Positions 31,987 to 40,732 of a DNA stretch of 64,000 nt are shown one piece after another. Each line of letters opens with the position of its first letter. Position 1 is the stretch's first letter. The stretch is from Planctomycetota bacterium (lineage in GTDB: Bacteria > Planctomycetota > UBA1135 > GCA-002686595). The notes under the pieces were generated by a model, which was not told where the DNA came from, searched no databases, and saw only the letters and a list, made by a program, of their open reading frames with translations. Where the stretch lies: NCBI GenBank assembly GCA_016779225.1, contig JADHNZ010000003.1, positions 39,997 to 103,996 on the forward strand, written 5' to 3'. A program made the position numbers and the translations under genes.

Positions 31987-33485
31987 TGACGACGCGCCTG
32001 CTGCCCTGGACCCGCCGCCTGCTGCGGCCCGCGCCCCTGCTCGCCCTGGGGTGGCTGCTGACTGCATGCCTCGTGAACCTGCCCGCCCCCGAGGGCCCGG
32101 TGCACTCCTGGTGGGAGGGGCACGGTGCGGTGATCCCGCACGACTCGTTCCCCATGGAGTGCGACGCCTGCCACCTGCCCGGCACCTGGCACGAGCTGCG
32201 TGAGGACTTCACCTTCGATCATGAGGCCGAGACCGGCGTGGCACTCGAGGGGGCACACGACCGCGCGCGCTGCCTGCGCTGCCACAACGACCGCGGCCCC
32301 GTCGCCTCCTTCGCCGCCCGGGGCTGCCGCGGCTGCCACGAGGACCGCCACCAGGGTCGCCTCGGGAGCGACTGCGCCGCCTGCCACGAGCAGGAGGACT
32401 GGTCGGTGCGCGAGGCCATCGCACGCCACGACCAGACGCGCTTCCCCCTCGTCGGAGCCCACGCGTCCGCGGGCTGCTTCGCCTGCCACCCTGGCGCGGA
32501 GGTCGGGCGCTACGACCGCGCTCCGGTGGAGTGCATCGCCTGCCACCAGCAGGACCTCGCCCAGGCCACGAGCCCCGACCACCGCACCCAGGGCTGGACC
32601 CAGGGCTGCCAGGAGTGCCACTCCCCTGTCGCCTGGTCGGGCGCCTGGTTCGAGCACCCCCAGTTCCCGCTGGTCGGCGCCCACGCCTCGGCGTCCTGCA
32701 GCAGCTGCCACCAGAACGAGGTCTACGCGGGGACGCCGCGCGACTGCGCGAGCTGCCACCTGGACGACTTCAACGGGACGACCGACCCGAGCCACACCCT
32801 GGCGGGCTTCGGGACCACCTGCGAGGCCTGCCACTCTCCCCAGGGCTGGAGTCCGTCGAGCTGGTCGCACCCCTGGCCCCTGACCGGGGCCCATGGCTCG
32901 GCATCCTGCACGAGCTGCCACGACCTGGCCTCCTTCCAGGTCGCCGGCACGAGCTGCGTGGACTGCCACCTCAGCGACTACCTGGGCACACAGTTCCCAG
33001 ATCACGAGCAGTTCAGCTTCTCGACGGCCTGTGACTCCTGCCACTCGACCAGCAGCTGGCAGGGAGCGCTCTTCGATCACCGCAGCTGGCCGCTCACCGG
33101 TGCCCACGCAGGAGCCACCTGCACCGCGTGCCATGACCCCGTGACGGCCGCGGTCCCTGGCAGCGACTGTGTCGACTGCCACCTCGGGGACTACCTCGCC
33201 ACGCAGGACCCCGATCACCAGCAGGCGGGCTTCCCCACGACCTGCCAGTCCTGCCACGGCACCAGCACCTGGGACGGGGCGAGCTTCAGCCACCGCTTCC
33301 CGCGCAACCACGGCAACGCGAGCACCTGCACGAGCTGCCACGGCAGCCCCGTGACGCCGAGCAACTGGAGCTGCACCCAATGCCACTCGCAGGGCGAGAT
33401 GAACGACGAGCACGACCGCGTGGGCGGCTACACCTACTCGAGCCCGGCGTGCCTCAACTGTCACCCCAACGGGGACGACGACTGA
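31986..33485 (+). CDS. 19-haem lipoprotein c-type cytochrome
   Basis: 499 residues, ATG overlapping the barrel's stop by one base (TGATG). The N-terminus is a lipoprotein signal (LLALGWLLTAC, Cys ~27), so it is anchored to a membrane, most plausibly the outer one. I count 19 CxxCH motifs, arranged in repeats of about 45 to 50 residues with the recurring line FPLVGAHASASCSSCH or WPLTGAHAGATCTACH; the His in GAH is a likely axial ligand. Being last in a barrel/cytochrome operon and lipid-anchored, it resembles the extracellular terminal reductases (OmcB/OmcS-like role) of porin-cytochrome complexes, although its fold is not that of MtrC. Its TGA directly abuts the stop of the convergent M16 gene. 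Confidence 0.92.
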   Translation: MTTRLLPWTRRLLRPAPLLALGWLLTACLVNLPAPEGPVHSWWEGHGAVIPHDSFPMECDACHLPGTWHELREDFTFDHEAETGVALEGAHDRARCLRCHNDRGPVASFAARGCRGCHEDRHQGRLGSDCAACHEQEDWSVREAIARHDQTRFPLVGAHASAGCFACHPGAEVGRYDRAPVECIACHQQDLAQATSPDHRTQGWTQGCQECHSPVAWSGAWFEHPQFPLVGAHASASCSSCHQNEVYAGTPRDCASCHLDDFNGTTDPSHTLAGFGTTCEACHSPQGWSPSSWSHPWPLTGAHGSASCTSCHDLASFQVAGTSCVDCHLSDYLGTQFPDHEQFSFSTACDSCHSTSSWQGALFDHRSWPLTGAHAGATCTACHDPVTAAVPGSDCVDCHLGDYLATQDPDHQQAGFPTTCQSCHGTSTWDGASFSHRFPRNHGNASTCTSCHGSPVTPSNWSCTQCHSQGEMNDEHDRVGGYTYSSPACLNCHPNGDDD

Positions 33486-34778
33486 TCAGCCCTCGAGGGC
33501 CCGCTTGAGGGCTGCCTTGGTGACCGGACCCGCGGCCGCGACGCAGCAGGAGTCGGGGTGCAGGTGGCGCTGGGCCGCGGCCTGGACCTCGGCCGCGGTG
33601 ACCGAGGCGTAGCGCTGCGGCAGGGTCTGGAGGTGGTCCGGCGCATAGCCGTGCAGCTCCGCGGTGATCAGGTAGCCCGCGCGCCGGGCGGCGCGCTCGA
33701 AGCCCAGGGGGAAGGAGCCCACCAGGTAGTCACGCGCCAGGCTCAGCTCCTTGCGGGTGACGCGCGCATCGCGGATGCGATGCATCTCCTCGAGGAAGCC
33801 CTGGATCGCGGTGCCCAGATGCTCGGGGCTGGTGCCGATGTAGGCGCGGAAGGTGCCCGGCAGGCGGCCCGCGGAGCCGTGGATGTCGGCGTGGACGCTG
33901 TACGCCAGGCCCAGCTCGTCGCGCAGGCGCTTGGTGATCCGCGCGGTGAAGCCGGGACCGCTGCCGAGGACATGGTCCATGACCACGAGGGTCGGCCAGT
34001 CGGGATCGGCGCGGCGCACGCCGAGGTGCCCCAGGTACACATGGACCTGATCGCGGGACCTGGAGAAGGCGTCGAGCCGCACGCCAGGGCTGGGAAGCGT
34101 GGCTCGCTTGCGCTCGATCGGACCGACGGGGCTCCAGCCCTTGGTCAGCCTCGCGACGAGCCTCCGCACCGCCTGCGGGTCGAGGTCACCGCAGATGCCG
34201 AGGACGGCGCGGTCGGGCCCCCAGTGGGCCGCGTGGTGAGCACGCAGGTCCTCCGGGGTGAGGCTCGCCACGCTGGAGACCGTGCCGTGGGCCGGCCGCC
34301 CCAGCCAGTGACGGCCGTAGACCAGGCGCTTGAAGCGCAGGCTGGCCTGGGAGCGAGGGTTCTCCTCCTCCACCGCCATGCGGGCGAGCATGCGCCGGCG
34401 CTGGACCTCCACCTCGGCCTCGGGGAAGGCGGCGCCACGCGCGACCTCGAAGAGGGTCTCGAGCATCACCTTCCAGTGCGGACCCGCGACGCTCCCTGAG
34501 AGTCCACTCTGGTCCCCGGTCAGGCTTCCACCGCACGGCTCCAGCCGCGCAGACAGGTCGGCCTCGGTGCTCGTCGCCGTGCCCTGGTCGGCCAGGCGAC
34601 CGGCGAGGAACGCACGCCCCTCCTGACCCGCGGGGTCGACGCTCGATCCACCCCGAAGGTGCAGGCGGGCCGCGGTGATCGGCGCGCCGGGGCGCGGAGA
34701 CACGAGCAGGATCAGGCCGCCAGGCAGCTCGAAGCGCTCGCAGGGGACCTCGAGGACCCCAGCCGAGGAGGCGCTCAT
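33486..34778 (-). CDS. M16-family peptidase-like protein, non-catalytic partner
   Basis: 430 residues with the fold of a mitochondrial-processing-peptidase-like M16B subunit: an N-terminal half where the zinc site would be (here FLAGRLADQGTATS, with no HxxEH) and a C-terminal half with the substrate-binding region GLAYSVHADIHGSAGRLPGTF. The loss of HxxEH and the presence of the C-terminal Arg/Tyr-type region match the inactive subunit of two-gene M16 pairs, whose active partner lies directly upstream with an ATGA overlap. The pair would work together on peptides in the cytosol or periplasm; no signal peptide is seen. Confidence 0.87.
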   Translation of the reverse strand: MSASSAGVLEVPCERFELPGGLILLVSPRPGAPITAARLHLRGGSSVDPAGQEGRAFLAGRLADQGTATSTEADLSARLEPCGGSLTGDQSGLSGSVAGPHWKVMLETLFEVARGAAFPEAEVEVQRRRMLARMAVEEENPRSQASLRFKRLVYGRHWLGRPAHGTVSSVASLTPEDLRAHHAAHWGPDRAVLGICGDLDPQAVRRLVARLTKGWSPVGPIERKRATLPSPGVRLDAFSRSRDQVHVYLGHLGVRRADPDWPTLVVMDHVLGSGPGFTARITKRLRDELGLAYSVHADIHGSAGRLPGTFRAYIGTSPEHLGTAIQGFLEEMHRIRDARVTRKELSLARDYLVGSFPLGFERAARRAGYLITAELHGYAPDHLQTLPQRYASVTAAEVQAAAQRHLHPDSCCVAAAGPVTKAALKRALEG

Positions 34779-36094
34779 GCCTTCTCCTCCGGCAGGCTCC
34801 AGCCCACCACGCGCCGCTCGGGCACGAAGAGCCGTCGCAGGGTGCTCTGGACGCGCTTGGCGGTCACCGCGGAGCGGCGCTCCTCGAGGTCCAGCAGCAG
34901 GCGCCAGTCCGCGTCCACCGCGAGGGAGCCCACGAGCTCCGCCAGGTCGGTGACCGTCTCCGCCTCGTAGGCGTCCCCGGAGCGCACGGTGGCCTTCACG
35001 CGCTTGAGCTCGGACGCCGGGATGCGCTCGTGCGCGAGGCGGTGCAGCTCCTCCTCGACGACGCGCTCCACCGCCGCCGGATCCGCACCCGGCACGGTCT
35101 CGACCGAGAGCCAGAACGCCCCCGCCTCGACGCGCGTGTCCGAGGTCCCGGAGACGAAGGTGGCGAGGCCCTCCTGCAGCACCAGCCGGCGGTGCAGGCG
35201 CGAGAGGCGCCCGCCCGTGAGCAGGGCCTCGATCAGGTCGAGGTCGAAGTCCTCGTCGGTGCCGACGGGCGCCGTCCGCCAGGCCATGGTCAGGCGCTGC
35301 GCCGGGTCGTCCCAGCGCACCGTGAGCCGACGCTCGCCCTCGGGCTCGCGCAGGGGCGCGCGCTCCAGCGGCGGCGCCTCGGGGCCTGCAGGCAGGTCGC
35401 CAAAGTGCTCGCGCACCCGAGCAAGGGCCTGGCGCGGGTTGAGGCCGCCGCAGAGCACCAGGGTCGCGCGGCCGGGGTGATAGGTGCGTTCGTACCAGGA
35501 GCGCATGAGGTCCACGCCCATCGGCTCGAGCGTGTCGCGGTAGCCGATGATCGGCCGGCCGTAGGGGTGACGGCCGTAGAGCGCCTCGCCCACCTCCTGC
35601 CCGAGGCGCCGCCAGGGGTTGTCGCGCCCCATGGCGAGCTCCTCGAGCACGACGGCCTTCTCGCTGCGGAACTCGGCCTCGTCCAGGCGCAGCCCGCGCA
35701 TGCGGTCGGCCTCGAGCTCCAGGGCCGTCTCCCAGCGGTCGCTCGACAGCTCGAACCAGTAGGCCGTGTGGTCGTAGCTGGTGAACGCGTTGTTGCTCCC
35801 ACCTAGCTGAGTGGTGATGGCATCCACCTGGCCCTTCCCGTGCCGCCGGGTGCCCTTGAACATCATGTGCTCGAGGAAGTGCGCGACGCCGGCCTCGTGG
35901 GGAGCCTCGTCACGCGCCCCCGCGTCGTACCACAGGAGGCTCGTGACCACCGGGTCGGCGTGGCGCTCCACGAGGAGCACGCGCAGGCCGTTGCGCAGGC
36001 GGTGCTCGTGGAGACGCGCGCCGGTGCCGGGCAGCTCGACAGCGCGCGCGAGACCGCGGGGGGAGGAGGTCCTGGGTGCAGCTTGGCGGGGCAT
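34775..36094 (-). CDS. M16-family zinc metallopeptidase, catalytic subunit
   Basis: 439 residues with an intact inverted zinc motif HxxEH: AHFLEHMMFKGT (His72, Glu75, His76), followed about 75 residues later by the third ligand region EKAVVLEELAMGRDN and by LGQEVGEALYGRHPYG, the typical M16 helix. Enzymes of this group cleave short peptides and prosequences. It is translationally coupled to the inactive partner downstream and separated by 7 bp from the RluB-type gene upstream. No signal peptide; the N-terminal ~25 residues are low complexity. Confidence 0.93.
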   Translation of the reverse strand: MPRQAAPRTSSPRGLARAVELPGTGARLHEHRLRNGLRVLLVERHADPVVTSLLWYDAGARDEAPHEAGVAHFLEHMMFKGTRRHGKGQVDAITTQLGGSNNAFTSYDHTAYWFELSSDRWETALELEADRMRGLRLDEAEFRSEKAVVLEELAMGRDNPWRRLGQEVGEALYGRHPYGRPIIGYRDTLEPMGVDLMRSWYERTYHPGRATLVLCGGLNPRQALARVREHFGDLPAGPEAPPLERAPLREPEGERRLTVRWDDPAQRLTMAWRTAPVGTDEDFDLDLIEALLTGGRLSRLHRRLVLQEGLATFVSGTSDTRVEAGAFWLSVETVPGADPAAVERVVEEELHRLAHERIPASELKRVKATVRSGDAYEAETVTDLAELVGSLAVDADWRLLLDLEERRSAVTAKRVQSTLRRLFVPERRVVGWSLPEEKA

Positions 36095-36101
36095 GGACGG
36101 T

Positions 36102-37055
36102 TCAGCGGCGGCGCCGGCGGGCGCGTCGACGGGGAGAGCGGGCCCCGTCGCCCGCGGGCTCGGGAAGCGGGTTGCGGGCGGCCTCCTCGTCGGAGAGGGA
36201 CAGGAGGGCCTCGACCTCCTCCCGGGAGAGCTTGCGCCACTTGCCCTCGCGCAGGCCCCTCAGGACCAGCGGACCGATCTCCTCGCGGGTGAGGTCGAGG
36301 ACCTTGTGCCCGACCCGTGCGAAGATCCGGCGGATCTCACGGTTCATGCCCTCCCGCAGGGTGACCAGCGCGGTCGAGCGCACGCGGCTGCGGCGCACCA
36401 CGACCACGCGCGCGCCCGAGGTCTTGCCCTCGGAGAGGTGCACGCCCTCGCGGATCTTCTGGAGGCTCTCGTCCTCCACCATGCCCTGCACCACGACTCG
36501 GTAGGTCTTGGGCACGCCGTAGCGCGGGTGCGCGATGCGCTGGGCGAACTCACCGTCGTTGGTGAGCAGGATCAGGCCACGGCTCTCCTCGTCGAGTCGC
36601 CCGATCGTGTAGATGCGCCCGGCGTCGAGGTCGGTGATCAGGTCGACCGCTCGCGGGCGGGTCTCGAGCCGGTCATTGGTGCACACCACGCCCTTGGGCT
36701 TGTTCAGCAGGTAGTAGCGGCGCCGATCCTCCTGACCGGGCAGCACGAACCCGTCCACCGTCACCTTCTGCCGGATCGGATCGATCTTCGTCCCGAGCTC
36801 GGTCACGATCGCATCGTCCACCAGCACCTTGCCCGCGGCGATGAGCTCGTCGCACGCGCGGCGGGAGGCCACGCCGTAGTCGGCCAGGAACTTGTTCAGC
36901 CGCACCAGGCCGCCCTGGGCCTCGCGCCGGGCGCTGGAGCCCTCGGCTGCAATGCCGCCGGCCTGCACCGTGCGCGGCCGGCGGGAGCGGGAGGAGGAGC
37001 GGGGAGCAGAGCCGCTGCTGTTGCTGCGGCGACGGGAAGGTCGGCGTCCGGTCAT
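36102..37055 (-). CDS. RluB/RsuA-family rRNA pseudouridine synthase
   Basis: 317 residues: an Arg/Ser-rich leader of about 50 residues, an S4 RNA-binding domain (LNKFLADYGVASRRACDELIAAGKV), and the catalytic domain with YLLNKPKGVVCT and the motif II aspartate in GRLDEESRGLILLTNDG. The C-terminal tail is again Arg-rich. Members convert one uridine in 23S (RluB/RluE/RluF) or 16S (RsuA) rRNA; overall likeness is to RluB, but the target site cannot be proven here. Start ATG overlaps the manA stop (ATGA). Confidence 0.9.
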   Translation of the reverse strand: MTGRRPSRRRSNSSGSAPRSSSRSRRPRTVQAGGIAAEGSSARREAQGGLVRLNKFLADYGVASRRACDELIAAGKVLVDDAIVTELGTKIDPIRQKVTVDGFVLPGQEDRRRYYLLNKPKGVVCTNDRLETRPRAVDLITDLDAGRIYTIGRLDEESRGLILLTNDGEFAQRIAHPRYGVPKTYRVVVQGMVEDESLQKIREGVHLSEGKTSGARVVVVRRSRVRSTALVTLREGMNREIRRIFARVGHKVLDLTREEIGPLVLRGLREGKWRKLSREEVEALLSLSDEEAARNPLPEPAGDGARSPRRRARRRRR

Positions 37056-38074
37056 GCGGTCACCTCGCGGCCTCGGAGGGCACGCACGGAGAGGAGAGTG
37101 AAGTCGCCATCGCCCGGCAGCAGGCAGTGCGCGCCAAGGTCAGCCGGGAGCAGCCAGGTCTGGCCGCGCTCGAGGGCGTGGTGCACGGCGTCGTCGCCGC
37201 TGCCCGAGCGCAGGGAGCCGCGGCCCTCGAGCACCAGGACGACGCCTGCGAACCCCTCGAGGTCCCGTGGCAGGGGCTCGTGCACGCGCAGGACCTCGGT
37301 CTCATAGGCGTGGCCCGCGGCGAGGGAGGCCACGCGGTTTGCGCCGCGCTCCACCCAGGCTGGAGGTCCCGGCTCGGGCGGGTGGCTGTCGAAGGAGATC
37401 GCCTGCAGGGCGTCCTCCAGGTTGGTGGGGCGCCGCGCCCCGGAGCGGTCGACGCGGTCCCAGTCGTAGATGCGGAAGGTCGTGTCCGAGTTCTGCTGGA
37501 CCTCCGCCACGAGCAGGCCCGCGCCGATGGCGTGCACCGTGCCCGCGGGGACCTGCACGAGGTCGCCCGCGTGGACGGGGTGCACCTGCAGCAGGTCCAC
37601 CACCTCGGCCGTGGAGCCGGCCTCTGCGAAGGCGCGCGCGTCGACCCCGGCTGCAAGGCCCAGGAACACCTCACTCCCCGGCTCGGCCTCGAGGACGAGC
37701 CAGCTCTCGTCCTTACCCGCGTGCTGGCTTCCCAGGCGACGGGCGGTGGCCTCGTCGGGGTGGACCTGCACGGAGAGGTTCTTGCGCGTGTCGATCAGCT
37801 TGACGAGCAGGGGGAAGGAGCCGTCAGGGTCGGGGGTCGTCGATCCCAGGAGCGCCTCCTGCTCGGAGAGCATCAGGCCGCGCAGGCTGCGGCCCGCGAA
37901 GGCTCCCTCGGCCACGACCGAGGACACCCCCTCGCGATCCACCACGCACCAGGCCTCCCCCACCATGCCGCTCGGTCCCTCGGACGCGGAGGGCATCAGC
38001 GCGCGCAGGCGCTCGCCGCCCCAGACCTTCTCCCGAAGGACCGGCTCGAGGCGGAGGGGCTGGCGGAGGCTCAT
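37052..38074 (-). CDS. manA: Mannose-6-phosphate isomerase, class I
   Basis: 340 residues of cupin-type phosphomannose isomerase. The zinc-binding and active-site motifs are present in order: WGGERL near the start, KNLSVQVHPDE (ligand His and Glu), GKDESWLVLEA, PAGTVHAIGAGLLVAEVQQNSDTTFRIYDWDR, with the catalytic Arg in the last block. The enzyme interconverts mannose-6-P and fructose-6-P and so feeds GDP-mannose synthesis, which would serve the glycosyltransferases elsewhere in the window if they use mannose-derived sugars (inference). Cytosolic. First gene of a four-gene minus-strand run; 200 bp separates it from recN. Confidence 0.93.
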   Translation of the reverse strand: MSLRQPLRLEPVLREKVWGGERLRALMPSASEGPSGMVGEAWCVVDREGVSSVVAEGAFAGRSLRGLMLSEQEALLGSTTPDPDGSFPLLVKLIDTRKNLSVQVHPDEATARRLGSQHAGKDESWLVLEAEPGSEVFLGLAAGVDARAFAEAGSTAEVVDLLQVHPVHAGDLVQVPAGTVHAIGAGLLVAEVQQNSDTTFRIYDWDRVDRSGARRPTNLEDALQAISFDSHPPEPGPPAWVERGANRVASLAAGHAYETEVLRVHEPLPRDLEGFAGVVLVLEGRGSLRSGSGDDAVHHALERGQTWLLPADLGAHCLLPGDGDFTLLSVRALRGREVTA

Positions 38075-38274
38075 GGGCTGACGGGGTTCGCGCTAGGCGC
38101 AGGCAAGCGCGACAGGGTACTGCACCGGACGCGTCCCCGGGGGGCCTGCGCAGCCAGGGCAGCCCAAGGCCGGCGCCGGGTGGGGCGCCCCCGGTTCCCA
38201 CCGGGCGAGGCGGGGCGCATGCCCTCCCGCTGGAGCACCCCGGGCGAGGGAGCGCGCAGGCCCCGCGCCGGCCC

Positions 38275-40029
38275 TCAGGCGTCCTCGCCCAGGAGGCGAC
38301 GGGCCTCGGCGCGGGCCGTGGCCGCCTCGGCCCCGCCTGCGATCATGTCCGCCACCTCGGCCACGCGGGCATCCCCGGAGAGGGCCGTGGCGCCAGTCCG
38401 GGTCCGGCCGCCCTCGACCTCCTTGGCGATGCGCAGGTGCCGAGTGGCGGCCGCGGCGATGGAGGGCAGGTGCGTGACCACGACGACCTGGTGGTGGGCG
38501 CCCAGGGCGCCGAGGTGCGCGGCCACGCGCGGGCCAAGGCGTCCGCCGACGCCCGCGTCCACCTCGTCGAACACCAGGGTCGGCGTGGACTGCCGGACGG
38601 CGAGGGCCCCCCGTAGGGCAAGGAGGATGCGCGCGGCCTCTCCACCCGACGCCACGCGCCGCAGGGGCCCCATGCGCTCGCCGGGGTTCGCGGCCAGGAG
38701 GAACTCCACCCCCTCGGCGCCGCTGGTCCCGAGCCGGCGTCGCGCGCCCTCTGGAGGAGCCTCTTCTCCGGAGCCGTGGGGCGTGAGCTGAGCCTCGAAG
38801 CGCGCCCGCTCCAGCCCGAGCTCTCCCAGCCCGCGCGTCACGGCCTCGGCCAGCCTCTTCAGGTGGCGGCCGCGCTCCTTGGTCAGCCGCGCGGCGGCCT
38901 GCTCCGCGGAGGTGCGCGCGCGCGCCTCCTGCTCCTCCAGGGCTCCGCTGTCCGCGCGCTCGGCCTGCAGGCGCGCGCGCTCCTCCTCGAGGGCGTCGCG
39001 GCGGGCCGCCAGCCCCTGCACGCCCACGCCGTGCTTGCGCGCAAGGCGCTCGAGCCGCACGAGCTGCTCCTCCAGCTCCTCGAGGCGCTCCGGATCGGGC
39101 TCGGCCGCGTCCAGGAGCGTGCGCAGGAGGCCCGCCGCCGCCTCGAGCTGAGCCGAGGCCTCGCGGACGCAGCCAGCGGCCTCCTCCAGCGAAGGAATGC
39201 GCGCGCACCAGCCGTCGAGGACGCGCTCGGCACGCTGAACGATCTCGAGAGCGGCGCCGTCCTGCTCGACCAGCCCCTCCACGAGGCCCCCGAGGGCGGT
39301 CGCCAGCTCGGCCGCGTTGCGCAGCAGCTCCCGCTCGCTGCGCAGGTCCTCGGGCTGCACGGCCTCGAGGTCGAGGGCCTCCAGCTCGCTCAGCTGGAAC
39401 TCGATCAGGTCCAGGCGCTCGGCGCGCCGCTGCTCCTCGGCCTCACGCCCCTCGAGCCGCTCGCGCAGGGCGAGCCAGGCCGCGCGGCGCTCGCGATAGC
39501 CCGCCAGGGCCTCCCCCAGCCCGGCGAAGGTGTCCAGCAGCTGCAGCTGCTCGGCAGGCTCGAACAGCCGCTGGTGCTCGTGCTGCCCGTGGATCTCGAC
39601 CAGCTGGGTCGCCAGCTCGCGCAGGAGCTTGCCGGTCACGGGGCGATGGTTCACATGGGCCCGGCTGCGTCCGTCGCGCGTGATGGTGCGCGTGAGGACC
39701 AGCTCGAGCTCGCACGCAGGCTCGCCCTCGGTGCCCTGCTCCTCGCGCCACTCCTCGAGGGTGTCGGGCAGGTGCTCCTCGAGCCAGCGCGCCACGCCTT
39801 GCCCCCAGGAGTCCACCGACAGCAGGAAGCGTCCCTCCACCCGCGCACGCCGCGCCCCTGCTCGCACGACCTCCGCCCGCGCCCTGCGCCCGAGCAGGAG
39901 CTCGAGGGCGTCGACGATCAGGCTCTTGCCCGCGCCGGTCTCTCCCGTGATGGCGTTGAGACCGGGACCAAGGACGAGCTCGGCCTGCTCGAAGAGGGCC
40001 AGGTCCTGAAGGCTGAGTTCGACCAGCAT
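38275..40029 (-). CDS. recN: DNA repair protein RecN
   Basis: 584 residues, SMC-like ABC ATPase. It has Walker A in LNAITGETGAGKSLIVDALELLLGR, a long coiled-coil region interrupted by a short hinge, then the signature RVASGGEAARILLALRG and Walker B TLVFDEVDAGVGGRLG and VTHLPSIAAAA. RecN gathers broken DNA ends in double-strand break repair. The start chosen is the ATG at 40027-40029 (MLVELSLQDLALFEQA), the normal RecN start; the frame stays open 83 codons upstream without likeness to any protein. Normal family length is about 550. Cytosolic; monocistronic as far as can be seen. Confidence 0.95.
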   Translation of the reverse strand: MLVELSLQDLALFEQAELVLGPGLNAITGETGAGKSLIVDALELLLGRRARAEVVRAGARRARVEGRFLLSVDSWGQGVARWLEEHLPDTLEEWREEQGTEGEPACELELVLTRTITRDGRSRAHVNHRPVTGKLLRELATQLVEIHGQHEHQRLFEPAEQLQLLDTFAGLGEALAGYRERRAAWLALRERLEGREAEEQRRAERLDLIEFQLSELEALDLEAVQPEDLRSERELLRNAAELATALGGLVEGLVEQDGAALEIVQRAERVLDGWCARIPSLEEAAGCVREASAQLEAAAGLLRTLLDAAEPDPERLEELEEQLVRLERLARKHGVGVQGLAARRDALEEERARLQAERADSGALEEQEARARTSAEQAAARLTKERGRHLKRLAEAVTRGLGELGLERARFEAQLTPHGSGEEAPPEGARRRLGTSGAEGVEFLLAANPGERMGPLRRVASGGEAARILLALRGALAVRQSTPTLVFDEVDAGVGGRLGPRVAAHLGALGAHHQVVVVTHLPSIAAAATRHLRIAKEVEGGRTRTGATALSGDARVAEVADMIAGGAEAATARAEARRLLGEDA

Positions 40030-40125
40030 GGAGGGAGGTGCTGCTTGGAAGACGCTGAGACGGGACGCGGGTTGCGGCTGCGAGGGGCACGCCGACCGCG
40101 GCCATCCGCGGAGCCCCAGAATGCA

Positions 40126-40159
40126 GCCGGCCCGCCCCCTCGTGCAGGGGCGGGCCGGC
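40126..40159 (-). terminator. Strong GC hairpin downstream of the metal-binding lipoprotein gene
   Basis: A perfect 13-bp stem (40126-40138 with 40147-40159) and an 8-nt loop lie 44 bp past the stop of the minus-strand gene 40203-40640 and about 100 bp upstream of recN. No clear U-run follows in either direction, so it is terminator-like rather than a textbook intrinsic terminator. Confidence 0.6.
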
Positions 40160-40202
40160 AGAAGCGGGGGAGGACCCCCGAGGACCCGAGGGTCCCGCGG
40201 GC

Positions 40203-40640
40203 TCAGTTGGCGCCCGCGGCCTTGGCGGCGTAGGCCGCGGCGTCGTTCGAGAACTCGCCGACGCAGTTGCCGCAGCACACGGCGATCTCATGGCCCTGCC
40301 AGCTGACGGTCTTGCTGCCGTCCGCGGCCTCGCCGGAGACGGGGCAGGTGTCGTTGCCAAGCGGCTTGGCCTCGGGGTAGGCGGCGGCGAGGGCGGCCTT
40401 CGGGTCGTCCACGTGCTTGGCCTTGCAGTCGCCACAGCAGAAGTAGGCCTTCTGGCCGTCAGCCTCGACGAAGACATCCTGCTTGACGGCGTTGCCGGAG
40501 ACGGGGCAGTTGGCGTTGCCGAGGAAGGCGGCGGTCTGGGCGGGGGCGGGCTCCTGGGCGGGCTCCAGGGTCTCGGAGCCGGTGGAGGAGCTGCAGGCGG
40601 CGAGGGCGGCAAGGCCCAGAGCGAGGAAGAGGTTGCGCAT
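40203..40640 (-). CDS. Small lipoprotein with two TRASH/YHS-like metal-binding modules
   Basis: 145 residues from the ATG at 40638-40640. Lipobox LAAC at about residue 16. Two homologous modules follow: NCPVSGNAVKQDVFVEADGQ with YFCCGDCKAKH, then TCPVSGEAADGSKTVSWQGH with VCCGNCVGEF. Each gives Cys-Pro-Val-Ser-Gly plus CC-x2-C, the layout of TRASH/YHS-type metal sensing or binding domains (copper, or other soft metals). Exported and membrane-tethered, so a periplasmic metal chaperone or buffer is a fair inference. It contains one of the only two ACGT tetranucleotides found in the window (40411-40414, at a His-Val pair). Confidence 0.8.
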   Translation of the reverse strand: MRNLFLALGLAALAACSSSTGSETLEPAQEPAPAQTAAFLGNANCPVSGNAVKQDVFVEADGQKAYFCCGDCKAKHVDDPKAALAAAYPEAKPLGNDTCPVSGEAADGSKTVSWQGHEIAVCCGNCVGEFSNDAAAYAAKAAGAN

Positions 40641-40732
40641 GGGGGTCGTTCTTGGGGGTTCGAGAGCCCGCTTGAGGGGCTCAGGACGGGCACGCAGGCG
40701 CCCTGAGGCGGGCACTCTACCCTGCGTTCGGC

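Noticed and set aside
38275..40278. RecN with an 83-residue N-terminal extension
   Set aside because: The upstream residues are Arg/Pro-rich and unrelated to RecN; the standard start MLVELSLQDLALFEQ at 40029 matches family length.
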